Positions 42,497 to 50,393 of a DNA stretch of 64,000 nt are shown in pieces (position 1 is the first letter of the stretch; every line of letters starts with the position of its first letter). The notes under the pieces were generated by a model, which saw only the letters and a list, made by a program, of their open reading frames with translations, did not search any database and was not told the DNA's origin. Origin of the DNA: Runella defluvii. Its GTDB lineage: Bacteria; Bacteroidota; Bacteroidia; Cytophagales; Spirosomataceae. A program made the position numbers and the translations under genes. The stretch is taken from contig NZ_JACIBY010000009.1 of assembly GCF_014195535.1 (NCBI RefSeq), forward strand, positions 86,633 through 150,632, written 5' to 3'.

Positions 42497-43762
42497 TTAT
42501 TGGTGTCTCAACGACTCTCGCCCAATTTCTTTTATTGAACGGCAGCCCGCCAAAGCCATGGTAAGATCAAAATCGGCTAAATAATTCGATAAAACTTCTT
42601 TTACCCCTGCACTTCCACCCAATGTAAGCCCATATACGTACGGACGCCCTAAGCACACAGCCGTTGCGCCCAAGGCCAGCGCTTTGAATATATCAGCGCC
42701 ACCACGTACACCGCTGTCGATAAGAATAGGCATACGGCCTTGCAGTGCCTCGGCAATCAGCGGCAGCATGTCCATCGTCGCAACGGCACCATCGACTTGC
42801 CGACCACCGTGGTTGGATACCACAATCCCATCTAGGCCATAATCAAGGGCTTTCAGTGCATCATCGGGATGAAGAATGCCTTTCAACAAAATGGGCAGTT
42901 TTGTGCGTTTTCGTAAATAACCCAAGTTTTCCCACGTCAACGATGGCCGTGTATAAATATCTATAAATTTTTTGACGGCTTTGCGGGGATAACCCGAGGT
43001 AGCGTTTTGCCAAAAACTACCTGGATAATGGCTAATCGCGCTAAAAAGCGTACGAATGGCATCAAAAGTGATGGTTGGTTTTGGCGCAGGTGCGGCATCT
43101 GGCTCGTCTAACAACTTTCTAAATACGGGGTCAGAAGTATATTGCGCAATGCCGAGACCGTGTATAAAAGGCAAATACGCCAATTCTAAATCTTGGGTTC
43201 TCCAGCCCAAAAGAGTCGTGTCGAGGGTAACAACAATGGCTTCGCAGCCTGATTTTTCGGCCCGCTCTACAAAACTCGCCACGAGCTCATCCGACTTACT
43301 CCAATACAATTGAAACCAGCGTGGTTGCGAACCCATCGCCTCCGCGCATTGTTCCATCGGCACCGACGCTTGATTGGAAAAAATATAAGGAATTCCTAGC
43401 TCCGCTGCCGCCTTAGCTACCCCCAAATCGGCCTCAGGATGAACCATTTCCAATACGCCAATCGGCGACAGTAAAAGTGGGTAAGGTAGTTTTCGGCCAA
43501 ACAAGTTAATACTGGTATCTCGCACCGACACATCGCGAAGCATTCGGGGCAATACCCGCCATCGTTCAAAAGCCGCGCGGTTTTGAGCCATGGTGCTACC
43601 GTGACCAGCTCCTCCTCCAATATACGCAGCCGCTTTGGGCGACATAGCCCCCAGAGCTTTTTTTTCTAAAAGGGCATTATCAACAGGAATCGAAGAAACC
43701 AGACCCGATGCACCGTCGAGGTATATCTTTTTTTGACGCTCAAATCCATTCATTTTCACCAA
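42497..43762 (-). CDS. FMN-dependent 2-hydroxyacid oxidase (lactate 2-monooxygenase-like)
   Basis: A 421-residue enzyme of the glycolate oxidase/lactate oxidase family, with a start at 43762 or the ATG three codons later. FMN- and substrate-site blocks are LLLSPIGVLEMVHPEAD, SNQASVPMEQ, RWFQLYWSKS, VVTLDTTLLGWRTQDL, the lysine strand KLPILLKGIL, and the catalytic histidine in SNHGGRQVDGAV. The length and the WRTQDL block fit lactate 2-monooxygenase and relatives better than lactate dehydrogenase. The product would be a 2-oxo acid, or the one-carbon-shorter acid. An Mpo1-like gene is just upstream. Confidence 0.9.
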   Translation of the reverse strand: MVKMNGFERQKKIYLDGASGLVSSIPVDNALLEKKALGAMSPKAAAYIGGGAGHGSTMAQNRAAFERWRVLPRMLRDVSVRDTSINLFGRKLPYPLLLSPIGVLEMVHPEADLGVAKAAAELGIPYIFSNQASVPMEQCAEAMGSQPRWFQLYWSKSDELVASFVERAEKSGCEAIVVTLDTTLLGWRTQDLELAYLPFIHGLGIAQYTSDPVFRKLLDEPDAAPAPKPTITFDAIRTLFSAISHYPGSFWQNATSGYPRKAVKKFIDIYTRPSLTWENLGYLRKRTKLPILLKGILHPDDALKALDYGLDGIVVSNHGGRQVDGAVATMDMLPLIAEALQGRMPILIDSGVRGGADIFKALALGATAVCLGRPYVYGLTLGGSAGVKEVLSNYLADFDLTMALAGCRSIKEIGRESLRHQ

Positions 43763-43794
43763 ATGATTTACTTACCAACAAGTCAGACGATTGC

Positions 43795-44259
43795 TCAGTA
43801 CGGAATGCCTATTTTTTTATAGATGAAGTGCATCAGCCACGCGGGGCCAATCATTAAAAATTGTAAATCTTTAAAAAAAGAAGGTTTCTTCCCTTCTACT
43901 TTATGCCCCCAAAATTGCCCTATCCACGCTATCACAAAAATAGCAACTGATACTTTCCAAAGCGTAAAACCTTGATTTTCTATCTGTTGTGCCAAATACA
44001 AACAAAACCCTGAGAAGAACAAAAGCCCAATTGCGAGAGTTACCGACAGACGGAAATAGTAAATACTTACAAAAGCTAAAATCAAAATGGCCAGGTTTAG
44101 CTGGAGCATTTCGGTAATGGCAAAAGGTAGCTTTACTCCGTACAATAAACCCACGATGCTAAAAAAGATGGCAGGAACACATATCCAATGTACAAGCTTG
44201 TTGGTAGGGTTTTGGTGGCTTTCTCCGTATTCATTCAGCCAAGAATCAATTGTTCTCAT
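43795..44259 (-). CDS. Mpo1-like (DUF962) membrane protein
   Basis: A 154-residue integral membrane protein with about four helices. The DUF962/Mpo1 signature is at the N-terminus (WLNEYGESHQNPTNKLVHWI), with the later GQFWGHKVEGKKPSFFKDL. Yeast Mpo1 is an Fe(II)-dependent dioxygenase that shortens 2-hydroxy fatty acids by one carbon. The next gene on the same strand, 33 bases away, encodes a 2-hydroxyacid oxidase, so a common substrate class is an inference. Confidence 0.85.
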   Translation of the reverse strand: MRTIDSWLNEYGESHQNPTNKLVHWICVPAIFFSIVGLLYGVKLPFAITEMLQLNLAILILAFVSIYYFRLSVTLAIGLLFFSGFCLYLAQQIENQGFTLWKVSVAIFVIAWIGQFWGHKVEGKKPSFFKDLQFLMIGPAWLMHFIYKKIGIPY

Positions 44260-44287
44260 AAATCAAAAAGGTTGGTTTTAGTCTTCT

Positions 44288-44295
44288 CAAATGTA
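44288..44295 (-). promoter_or_regulatory. -7 promoter element of the Mpo1-like gene
   Basis: TACATTTG on the minus strand fits TAnnTTTG and lies 29 bases before the ATG at 44259. A TTTC 14 bases upstream is too close to be a clear -33. Confidence 0.4.
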
Positions 44296-44473
44296 TCACT
44301 TTTTATTGAAAATTTTAGACATTTCCACTTGTCTTAAAAAATCAGCAACACCTTATTTTCATGCCTTTTTGTGTCATTCTTTGTTTCTATTATTCTTATT
44401 TTTTCAAAAATTCTAAAACCATCTTCCTGTAAAAAACGTAGTTAGGAAAGAATAAACCATTTTTCATGTACGT

Positions 44474-45271
44474 ATGAATCCTTCCATTGAACAAATCAAC
44501 TTACGAATTCAGCCACTACGCCAACAAATTATTAACCACCCAATTTATGCTGCTATCGACAGCATCGACGACCTAAAAATCTTCATGCAGTATCATGTCT
44601 ATGCCGTTTGGGATTTTATGTCGCTCCTAAAATCATTACAACAATCACTGACTTGCACAACTGTCCCGTGGTATCCGAAAGGTTCGGCAGATACCCGCTT
44701 TCTTATCAATGAAATTGTGGTAGGAGAAGAATCTGATGTTGACCTTGAAGGGAATCGAAAAAGCCACTTTGAGCTCTACTTGGATGCCATGCACCAAGCC
44801 AAAGCAGACACCCAACCTGTTTTAGATTTTATCCAACACTTTTTGACTTCGGGGCAACTTTCAAATGCGTTTCAGCTTGCAGGTACACCTGCCGCTGCCG
44901 CAAATTTTGTGACGCATACGTTTGATGTCATTAATAGCAAAAAAGACCACCTTCAAGCAGCGGTCTTTACGTTTGGGCGAGAAGATTTGATACCGAATAT
45001 GTTTGTTTCGATGGTCAATGATTTAAACCAAACCTCTCCCGACAACATCTCAATTTTTAAGTATTACCTCGAACGTCACATTGAAGTAGATGGCGACCAC
45101 CATAGTCATTTAGCGATTCAAATGACCGAAAATTTGTGTGGCACAAACGCCGCTTTTTGGCAAGAAGCCGAAGAAGCCGTGGTAGCCTCTTTAGAACAAA
45201 GACTCGCGCTTTGGGAAGGAGCCTACCACGACATTTTGGCTAAAAAAAGTGAGTTAACAATCAATGTTTAG
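44474..45271 (+). CDS. DUF3050 family protein (heme-oxygenase-like fold)
   Basis: A 265-residue soluble protein that matches DUF3050: [56 protein letters not shown] and EIVVGEESD. His and Glu residues in [18 protein letters not shown] and [11 protein letters not shown] are spaced like the ligands of heme-oxygenase-like diiron oxidases, a family to which DUF3050 has been related; metal binding here is inferred. Its last 11 bases overlap a small convergent gene. Confidence 0.85.
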   Translation: MNPSIEQINLRIQPLRQQIINHPIYAAIDSIDDLKIFMQYHVYAVWDFMSLLKSLQQSLTCTTVPWYPKGSADTRFLINEIVVGEESDVDLEGNRKSHFELYLDAMHQAKADTQPVLDFIQHFLTSGQLSNAFQLAGTPAAAANFVTHTFDVINSKKDHLQAAVFTFGREDLIPNMFVSMVNDLNQTSPDNISIFKYYLERHIEVDGDHHSHLAIQMTENLCGTNAAFWQEAEEAVVASLEQRLALWEGAYHDILAKKSELTINV

Positions 45272-45470
45272 GGCAATCGCAGGCATTGCGTTTACGAAAT
45301 AGCCCCCACATAAAGCCTTTACGTTGGCGGTTTCGTCTCTTCTTACGCAGCGTTTTCGCATCAGAAGCAGCTTCAATGGTCGTCGTTTCGGCCATCGAAG
45401 CTGTTTTTGCTTGGGCGGTTGGCAATTCAAGCATTAACCCCAAAAGCATCAATAAAAATATCTTTTTCAT
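45261..45470 (-). CDS. Small secreted basic peptide
   Basis: A 69-residue open frame with a good signal peptide ([21 protein letters not shown]). The mature part of about 48 residues is rich in Arg and Lys ([12 protein letters not shown]) and ends in CDCPKH. I recognise no family. Its stop overlaps the end of the DUF3050 gene by 11 bases. The frame and signal peptide make it a plausible gene; no function can be given. Confidence 0.55.
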   Translation of the reverse strand: MKKIFLLMLLGLMLELPTAQAKTASMAETTTIEAASDAKTLRKKRRNRQRKGFMWGLFRKRNACDCPKH

Positions 45471-45497
45471 GTCAAAAATTTATAATCGGTCTTTTAT

Positions 45498-45752
45498 TTA
45501 CCAACGTCTGCGATTCCCTCGATGGTATTGATAACGTCCGCGACTTTCGTACCGATGTGGAGGGCGGTATCGTGGTGGGGCTACGTAAACCCGAGGGCGA
45601 TACGCGGGCGGCGGTGGCACTACCCGAACGTAAGGGCGGGGGGCATAATAAGGGTCATAATACCGCGAACGATATCCTCCTGAATAAAAACAGCTACTTA
45701 AAACGGTAGCAAGCACCAAAAAGGTGGCTAAAAGTGTGAATCGGGTTTTCAT
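45498..45752 (-). CDS. Small Tyr/Arg/Pro-rich lipoprotein
   Basis: An 84-residue protein with a lipoprotein signal (TRFTLLATFLVLATVLSSC, lipobox LSSC, Cys21). The mature part is low-complexity and rich in Tyr, Arg and Pro (YRSRYYDPYYAPRPYVRVVP, RYRPPHRYESRGRYQYHRG). Similar short proteins are common in this order and their role is unknown. The next small secreted gene starts 28 bases after its stop; the two may be one transcript. Confidence 0.65.
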   Translation of the reverse strand: MKTRFTLLATFLVLATVLSSCFYSGGYRSRYYDPYYAPRPYVRVVPPPPAYRPRVYVAPPRYRPPHRYESRGRYQYHRGNRRRW

Positions 45753-45905
45753 AGCTAATTAGATTAATTTGTTACCACTAAATTAACGTTTTCCAACGAA
45801 TTTTAATGCAAAGACAATTCAAAAAGTATTTACCCCCATTTCATATAAGTAGTTAGCAGTCAGCTTTCAGCAGGCAGTACTGTGAACTTTTACGCCAAAT
45901 GAAAA

Positions 45906-46568
45906 CTATTTAGACGCAAAAACGGCCTCAAAAAAGGTGGCCAACTTTTGTTCATCTAATTGACCGTTGGAACGAACACTACTGCACAAATCCAAACCAA
46001 AAGGTTCGACGGTTTCAATCGCTTCACGCACATTCTCCGCCCGAATCCCTCCTGCCAAAAACAAAGGGATTGAAATACTTTCGCGAATTTTTCGACTTAG
46101 CTCCCAATTGTGTACCCGCCCAGTTCCCCCAAGTTCTTTTACTTGAAGGTTGGGATTACCGCTGTCCAACAACAAAGCATCAACGTGCTGGGCAATTTCA
46201 ATGGCCTCCTCGACAGTTCGTTCGTCAATCACGTGAATGACTTGAACGAGTTTGACCGCAGGCAATTGTGCCCGAATTTGTCGGTAAGTACCTTCTGATA
46301 AGGCATCAACCATCTGAATAGTCGTTGTATTCACTTTTTGGTGGTGTTCAATAATGGAAGCAGCCGACGTCTCACTCGTTAGTAAGAACGTTGAAATTGG
46401 TGGTGGCACTTGCTGAGCAATTTCAGCAATAAGATCATCTGTAATAACGCCAGGCCCGCTAGGCATTTTTCCCACCAATCCTAACGCTGACGCTCCATGC
46501 GCAACCGCAAGGCGTGCTTCGGCTACGCTACTGATACAACAAATTTTTACTCGTGGTATTTGTCTCAT
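45906..46568 (-). CDS. Orphan phosphoribosylanthranilate-isomerase-like (TrpF-like) protein
   Basis: A 220-residue TIM-barrel protein. The catalytic cysteine of TrpF is kept in VKICCISS, where canonical enzymes have KICG, and the acid in LLLDSGNPN. The phosphate-binding blocks GGTGRVHNW (usually HDW or FDW) and PLFLAGGIRAENV are present. No other trp gene is nearby, and it has its own promoter. Whether it still makes tryptophan or acts on another phosphosugar is open. Confidence 0.75.
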   Translation of the reverse strand: MRQIPRVKICCISSVAEARLAVAHGASALGLVGKMPSGPGVITDDLIAEIAQQVPPPISTFLLTSETSAASIIEHHQKVNTTTIQMVDALSEGTYRQIRAQLPAVKLVQVIHVIDERTVEEAIEIAQHVDALLLDSGNPNLQVKELGGTGRVHNWELSRKIRESISIPLFLAGGIRAENVREAIETVEPFGLDLCSSVRSNGQLDEQKLATFFEAVFASK

Positions 46569-46592
46569 TGTAAACTATACTTCAAAACGCTT

Positions 46593-46600
46593 CAAAGTTA
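46593..46600 (-). promoter_or_regulatory. -7 promoter element of the TrpF-like gene
   Basis: TAACTTTG on the minus strand fits TAnnTTTG and is 25 bases before the ATG at 46568. No TTTG is found at the usual distance. Confidence 0.45.
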
Positions 46601-46774
46601 CACTACTAATGGGCTCTTTTGCTAACGTAAGCCCCATGTTTTATACAGTACAGAAATTTACGGCATTAGTCCAAAGATGACCTGCATCATACCATCATGA
46701 TTTACTTTCTCTTAGTTTAGACTCTCTTACAAAACGTAGGGGGTATCACGCCGTTTCACAAACATGATGGATTT

Positions 46775-49582
46775 ATGAAAAAGTATTGGGCGCCTAGAAT
46801 AGTCATTTGGTTTATAGTTCTGCTTACTCTTTACAATACAACTGTAATCATGGCGCAACTCCCCCTGCTGAGAGATTCAGTAAGGCACGAATCGGTTACA
46901 ATTCCCGCCAGAACCGTTGTTACAGAACAGCCATTGTCGATGGATAAAACCTTCGGGACTGGAGTACCAGCCCTACCACCTGCGAAAGTCAGAATAGGGT
47001 ATGTCGTTCCTTCCAATCGCACACCTCAACCCCACTATAAGGAAAACCTTCAATTCGCAGTTGAAATGGCGCAAATGTGGTACCGCAACAACATGCTCCA
47101 AAATGGTTTCGGGCCCAAAACATTTATTTATGAAACCGAAGAAGAATCTCCAAGGCCCAAAATTCACCTAGTCAATGTCCCCGAAACCGATGATTATTTG
47201 TGGGGAGGAAATGGAAATGTACTTTTTGAACGAACAAAGATCGCTGCCAAAAATGTAGGATTAACCGTAGATTTTGAGGGAGAGTTATGGATATTGATTC
47301 CCGAAACGCACGTACAAAATCCAGATGGCAGTTTTTACGGCGGTTTGGCTTTGGGAGGAGGAGGAGGAAGCGGAAAAAATTCGGGGTTAATGCAGTTAGG
47401 AAGTACCGTTATACAATTATTTAACCCTCAACGACTACTGGATAACACCCCTTATGCTGGTCAGACGGTACCCGAATGGGGGCCTTATCCCTTGGTGCAA
47501 AATACCTCTTTTATGTGGTTTGAAGGAGAGACCTTCAGCTCCGTAGCATCGTCCTATTTAGGGGCCTTGTGCCACGAGATGGGACATGCTTTCGGGCTCA
47601 GTCACGATGCTCGCCACGACAATAATGCCTTTGGAGGATTAATGTATAACGGATTAAGGGGAATACGTGGGAGTTTTTTCCCAACACTTTACCCTAAAGA
47701 ATACACTAGATTGGAATATGGTTCATCGGTTCAACTGAACGAAAGCCATTATTTCAACCGAATCAAAACCGTAAATTCTGCCCCAAGCCTCACTATACTA
47801 ACTTCCAATATCCTCTCTCCTGTGGATGGGCTACTCCATATAAGTTTTAATGCAGCTGATGCTGACAGTATTTCTTACGCACAACTATTCGACTACCAAG
47901 GAAATGCTATTGATGAATTGATATTTGAAAAATCCACCTCGAATCCTACCTCAGTAATAGCCACGTTTAAAACCCCTTATTATACGGCAGGGCAAAACAA
48001 TACTTTTTCTATTTCAGTGTGTGATCGGCAAGGAAATCGGAAAGTTTCTTCTGCCTTTACCCTCAATGTGACTGGGGGAAATCAGGCGCCTAAGCCCTTT
48101 TTAAAACTTCTGTACCCTACCACTGCATACACGGGGCCATTTACTCGATTTGACGCAACGACAACCACAGACCCCGACGGCGACTCCTTCACAGTTGAAT
48201 TCGACGTCAACAATGATGGTATTTTTGATACACCTCCGCTGAACACTCACTATTTCGACTATCAAATCCCTCAATCAGGGCCTTACATGTCGCGCATTCG
48301 GGTAACTGATGCGCACGGTGCGTCGGCCATTTCGAGTCCGATTAGCGGAAATTATGGAAATACCTGCGGCGTAGATGCCCCGACAATCAGTGGCGTCCCT
48401 GAGGTCTGTCCAGGTGCATCGGTTACATTGACGGCCTATGGTTGTTATGGTACCAACTTATGGACTACGGGTGAGACTAGCTCTTCCATTATAGTCACTC
48501 CAAATGCTACCACCAACTACTCCGTCACATGTACCTATGGTTGTAACAGTCTGACAAGTACGCCTTTTACCGTGTCAATCATTGCCGATACTATTTCACT
48601 TACAGGCACCAACATATCAGGGATTGAGCGGACAGCGGGTACGCTTATTTCCACGCAAAATATACCTGATAAAACAAATGGATTGTACATAGCCAACAAT
48701 AGCGTTACGTTGTTGCCAGGCTTTCAGGCACAAAGAGGAAGTACATTTACAGCCCTTTTAAAAGGGTGCAGTGAGCCAATCGCCCACATTGACAATAGTT
48801 ATGCGGGGGGCGGGGTAGCTCAAACTATTTCTATTTTGACTAACGATCAAAACCCCGATGGCACAGCAGTAACGAATCTAACTCAAATCTCCTTACCAAC
48901 CCTTGTAACTAGCCCTACCAAAGGTACAGTAACGGTCAATCCGAATGGCAGCCTCAATTACTTTTCCAACGAAAAAAGCGGAACCGATCGCTTTGTTTAT
49001 GCCATTTGCAATCGAAGCAATCCCTCCTCCTGCTCACAAGCGCAAGTAACAGTCAATTTACAACCCTACTTTTCTCCACTTTCCAATAATAGCTTTGAAG
49101 ACTCCGTAAGTTTTGTGAGTAGCATTTTAACCTTGCCTTGGTTAAAAGCAGGCTGGAAGATTGACCAAGGCGTATTTTCATGGCTCAGGGGGCAAGGGAG
49201 GAATGGCTCAAATTGCATCAAAATATATTCAGGTCCCGCCTATGGGTCAGTACAAAGTAATGACCTACAAGTGTATCAAACCATTCGGGTGATACCCTAT
49301 ACTAATTATATTTTAAAAGGTTGGATCAAAACTCAGGACATCACTACACAAACCAATTCAAATGGCGTGGGAGCTAATTTGAGTGTAGTAACAAGCACAA
49401 GCAATCCTAGTTTTCCTCCTCGTAGTAAAGATTTAAAAGGCACCAACGACTGGACATTGATACAGCTTCCTTTCAACTCAGGAGATGGGTACGTGAAAAT
49501 CACTTGTCGTTTGGGTTTCACTTCTGGTGATTGTGAAGGAACCGCTTATTTTGATGATTTAACGTTAGAAATGTTAAAATAA
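46775..49582 (+). CDS. Large secreted zinc metalloprotease with Ig-like, coathanger and carbohydrate-binding-like modules
   Basis: A 935-residue exported protein. The signal peptide is near residues 8-28. A metzincin domain has the zinc motif His267-Glu268-x-x-His271-x-x-Gly-x-x-His277 in CHEMGHAFGLSHD. PKD/Ig-like modules follow (DPDGDSFTVEFDVNNDGIFD; VCPGASVTLTA), then a coathanger domain (NSVTLLPGFQAQ ... KGC, around residues 640-670). Next comes a cadherin-like NDQNPDG block, and the C-terminus is a jelly-roll similar to carbohydrate-binding modules (NNSFEDSVSF, AYFDDLTLEML). It probably degrades protein outside the cell. No standard type IX sorting tail is visible at the end. Confidence 0.82.
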   Translation: MKKYWAPRIVIWFIVLLTLYNTTVIMAQLPLLRDSVRHESVTIPARTVVTEQPLSMDKTFGTGVPALPPAKVRIGYVVPSNRTPQPHYKENLQFAVEMAQMWYRNNMLQNGFGPKTFIYETEEESPRPKIHLVNVPETDDYLWGGNGNVLFERTKIAAKNVGLTVDFEGELWILIPETHVQNPDGSFYGGLALGGGGGSGKNSGLMQLGSTVIQLFNPQRLLDNTPYAGQTVPEWGPYPLVQNTSFMWFEGETFSSVASSYLGALCHEMGHAFGLSHDARHDNNAFGGLMYNGLRGIRGSFFPTLYPKEYTRLEYGSSVQLNESHYFNRIKTVNSAPSLTILTSNILSPVDGLLHISFNAADADSISYAQLFDYQGNAIDELIFEKSTSNPTSVIATFKTPYYTAGQNNTFSISVCDRQGNRKVSSAFTLNVTGGNQAPKPFLKLLYPTTAYTGPFTRFDATTTTDPDGDSFTVEFDVNNDGIFDTPPLNTHYFDYQIPQSGPYMSRIRVTDAHGASAISSPISGNYGNTCGVDAPTISGVPEVCPGASVTLTAYGCYGTNLWTTGETSSSIIVTPNATTNYSVTCTYGCNSLTSTPFTVSIIADTISLTGTNISGIERTAGTLISTQNIPDKTNGLYIANNSVTLLPGFQAQRGSTFTALLKGCSEPIAHIDNSYAGGGVAQTISILTNDQNPDGTAVTNLTQISLPTLVTSPTKGTVTVNPNGSLNYFSNEKSGTDRFVYAICNRSNPSSCSQAQVTVNLQPYFSPLSNNSFEDSVSFVSSILTLPWLKAGWKIDQGVFSWLRGQGRNGSNCIKIYSGPAYGSVQSNDLQVYQTIRVIPYTNYILKGWIKTQDITTQTNSNGVGANLSVVTSTSNPSFPPRSKDLKGTNDWTLIQLPFNSGDGYVKITCRLGFTSGDCEGTAYFDDLTLEMLK

Positions 49583-49692
49583 TTGAAAAAATTTGACTCC
49601 GTTGCACTCACTTTTAGCATTTAAATAAATTTATTCTGAGTAAAATTTGTACAAATTGGAATCAGACGATGTTGTAATTATGTCACACTAAC
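49583..49692. other. Non-coding gap between the protease gene and the tRNA terminator
   Basis: This is AT-rich sequence without an evident gene. I see no terminator for the protease gene other than the hairpin at 49693-49726, which has its T run on the tRNA side. Confidence 0.3.
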
Positions 49693-49726
49693 AAAAAAAG
49701 CCGCTACGAATTTTCATCGTAACGGC
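49693..49726 (-). terminator. Terminator of the tRNA-Met transcript
   Basis: On the minus strand GCCGTTACGA pairs with TCGTAGCGGC (one mismatch) over a short loop and is followed by a run of seven T. It begins 14 bases after the tRNA end. Confidence 0.75.
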
Positions 49727-49739
49727 CTGACAATCAGTG

Positions 49740-49813
49740 TAGCGGGGAGCAGGATCGAACTGCCGACCTTAGGGTTATGAATCCTACGCTCTAACCATCT
49801 GAGCTACCCCGCC
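49740..49813 (-). tRNA. tRNA-Met (anticodon CAT)
   Basis: The 74-base gene folds into a full cloverleaf without an encoded CCA. It has a seven-base acceptor stem (GGCGGGG / CCCCGCT), a D-arm GCTC...GAGC, and an anticodon stem TAGGA/CCCTA with loop TTCATAA. The T-arm is GGCAG TTCGATC CTGCT. The GGC start and the D-arm fit elongator Met, not an initiator, which would lack a paired first base. A lysidine-modified Ile tRNA also uses CAT and cannot be fully excluded. Confidence 0.9.
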
Positions 49814-49828
49814 ATCGTTTTGGTGGTG

Positions 49829-49860
49829 CAAAAGTAGAATAAATATTTTAATTACGCAAA
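49829..49860 (-). promoter_or_regulatory. Promoter of the tRNA-Met gene
   Basis: On the minus strand TTTG (49857-49860), 20 bases, then TACTTTTG (49829-49836) match both halves of the Bacteroidota consensus, with the same spacing as the rpsF promoter. It lies 15 bases upstream of the tRNA 5' end. Confidence 0.7.
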
Positions 49861-49969
49861 CACATTTTGAATAATTGTGAGAAGTTTCTATTTTGCCTCT
49901 TTGTTGGGGAAGGTAATTACCTAAGTAAAAGACTTTTCTTACCTTTAAGACCGAACAAAAAAAAAAGCT

Positions 49970-50362
49970 ATGCAAAAATTCAAATACTCAAACGAATACG
50001 AGCTCCGCGCCTCGCCTAAAATGTTGTTCCCGTACTTGAGTACAGCATCGGGACTTTCTGAATGGTTTTGTGAAAAAGTAAATGTAAAACCTAACCATAG
50101 CTTCGATTTTATTTGGGATAAAGAAAGCCACATCGCCGAACAAACCTCACTTCGGCTCAATAAAAGTGCCAAATTTGAGTTCTTAAACACAAGCGATAAT
50201 AACCGCGATAACAATTATATCGAATTTAAAGTAGAGGTAAGCGACCTGACGGGTTCAACCTATTTGCGCATTACCGACTACTCTACAAACACCGACAGCG
50301 AAGAACTAAAAGACCTTTGGGATGGTTTAATCGATAGTCTCAAAGAAATTGTAGGAAGCTAG
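49970..50362 (+). CDS. START-like domain protein
   Basis: A 130-residue soluble protein of the START/SRPBCC-like class common in this phylum: YSNEYELRASPKMLFPYLST, LSEWFCEKVNVKPNHSFDFI and a C-terminal helix LKDLWDGLIDSLKEIVG. These proteins have a helix-grip cavity for a hydrophobic ligand; the ligand is unknown. It precedes the LptF/G gene by 31 bases on the same strand and may be co-transcribed with it. Confidence 0.8.
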   Translation: MQKFKYSNEYELRASPKMLFPYLSTASGLSEWFCEKVNVKPNHSFDFIWDKESHIAEQTSLRLNKSAKFEFLNTSDNNRDNNYIEFKVEVSDLTGSTYLRITDYSTNTDSEELKDLWDGLIDSLKEIVGS

Positions 50363-50393
50363 GTATCTGTAGCCGAGGTTCAGTTAAAAGTGC

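Noticed and set aside
45841-45880. agtcagc/gcagtca-like short repeats
   Set aside because: A few degenerate units only, of the common intergenic type of this phylum; no structure or gene.
49740-49813. Initiator tRNA-fMet or tRNA-Ile2 instead of elongator tRNA-Met
   Set aside because: Position 1 can pair with 72 and the anticodon stem lacks the three G-C pairs of an initiator. Ile2 cannot be excluded by eye but fits less well.
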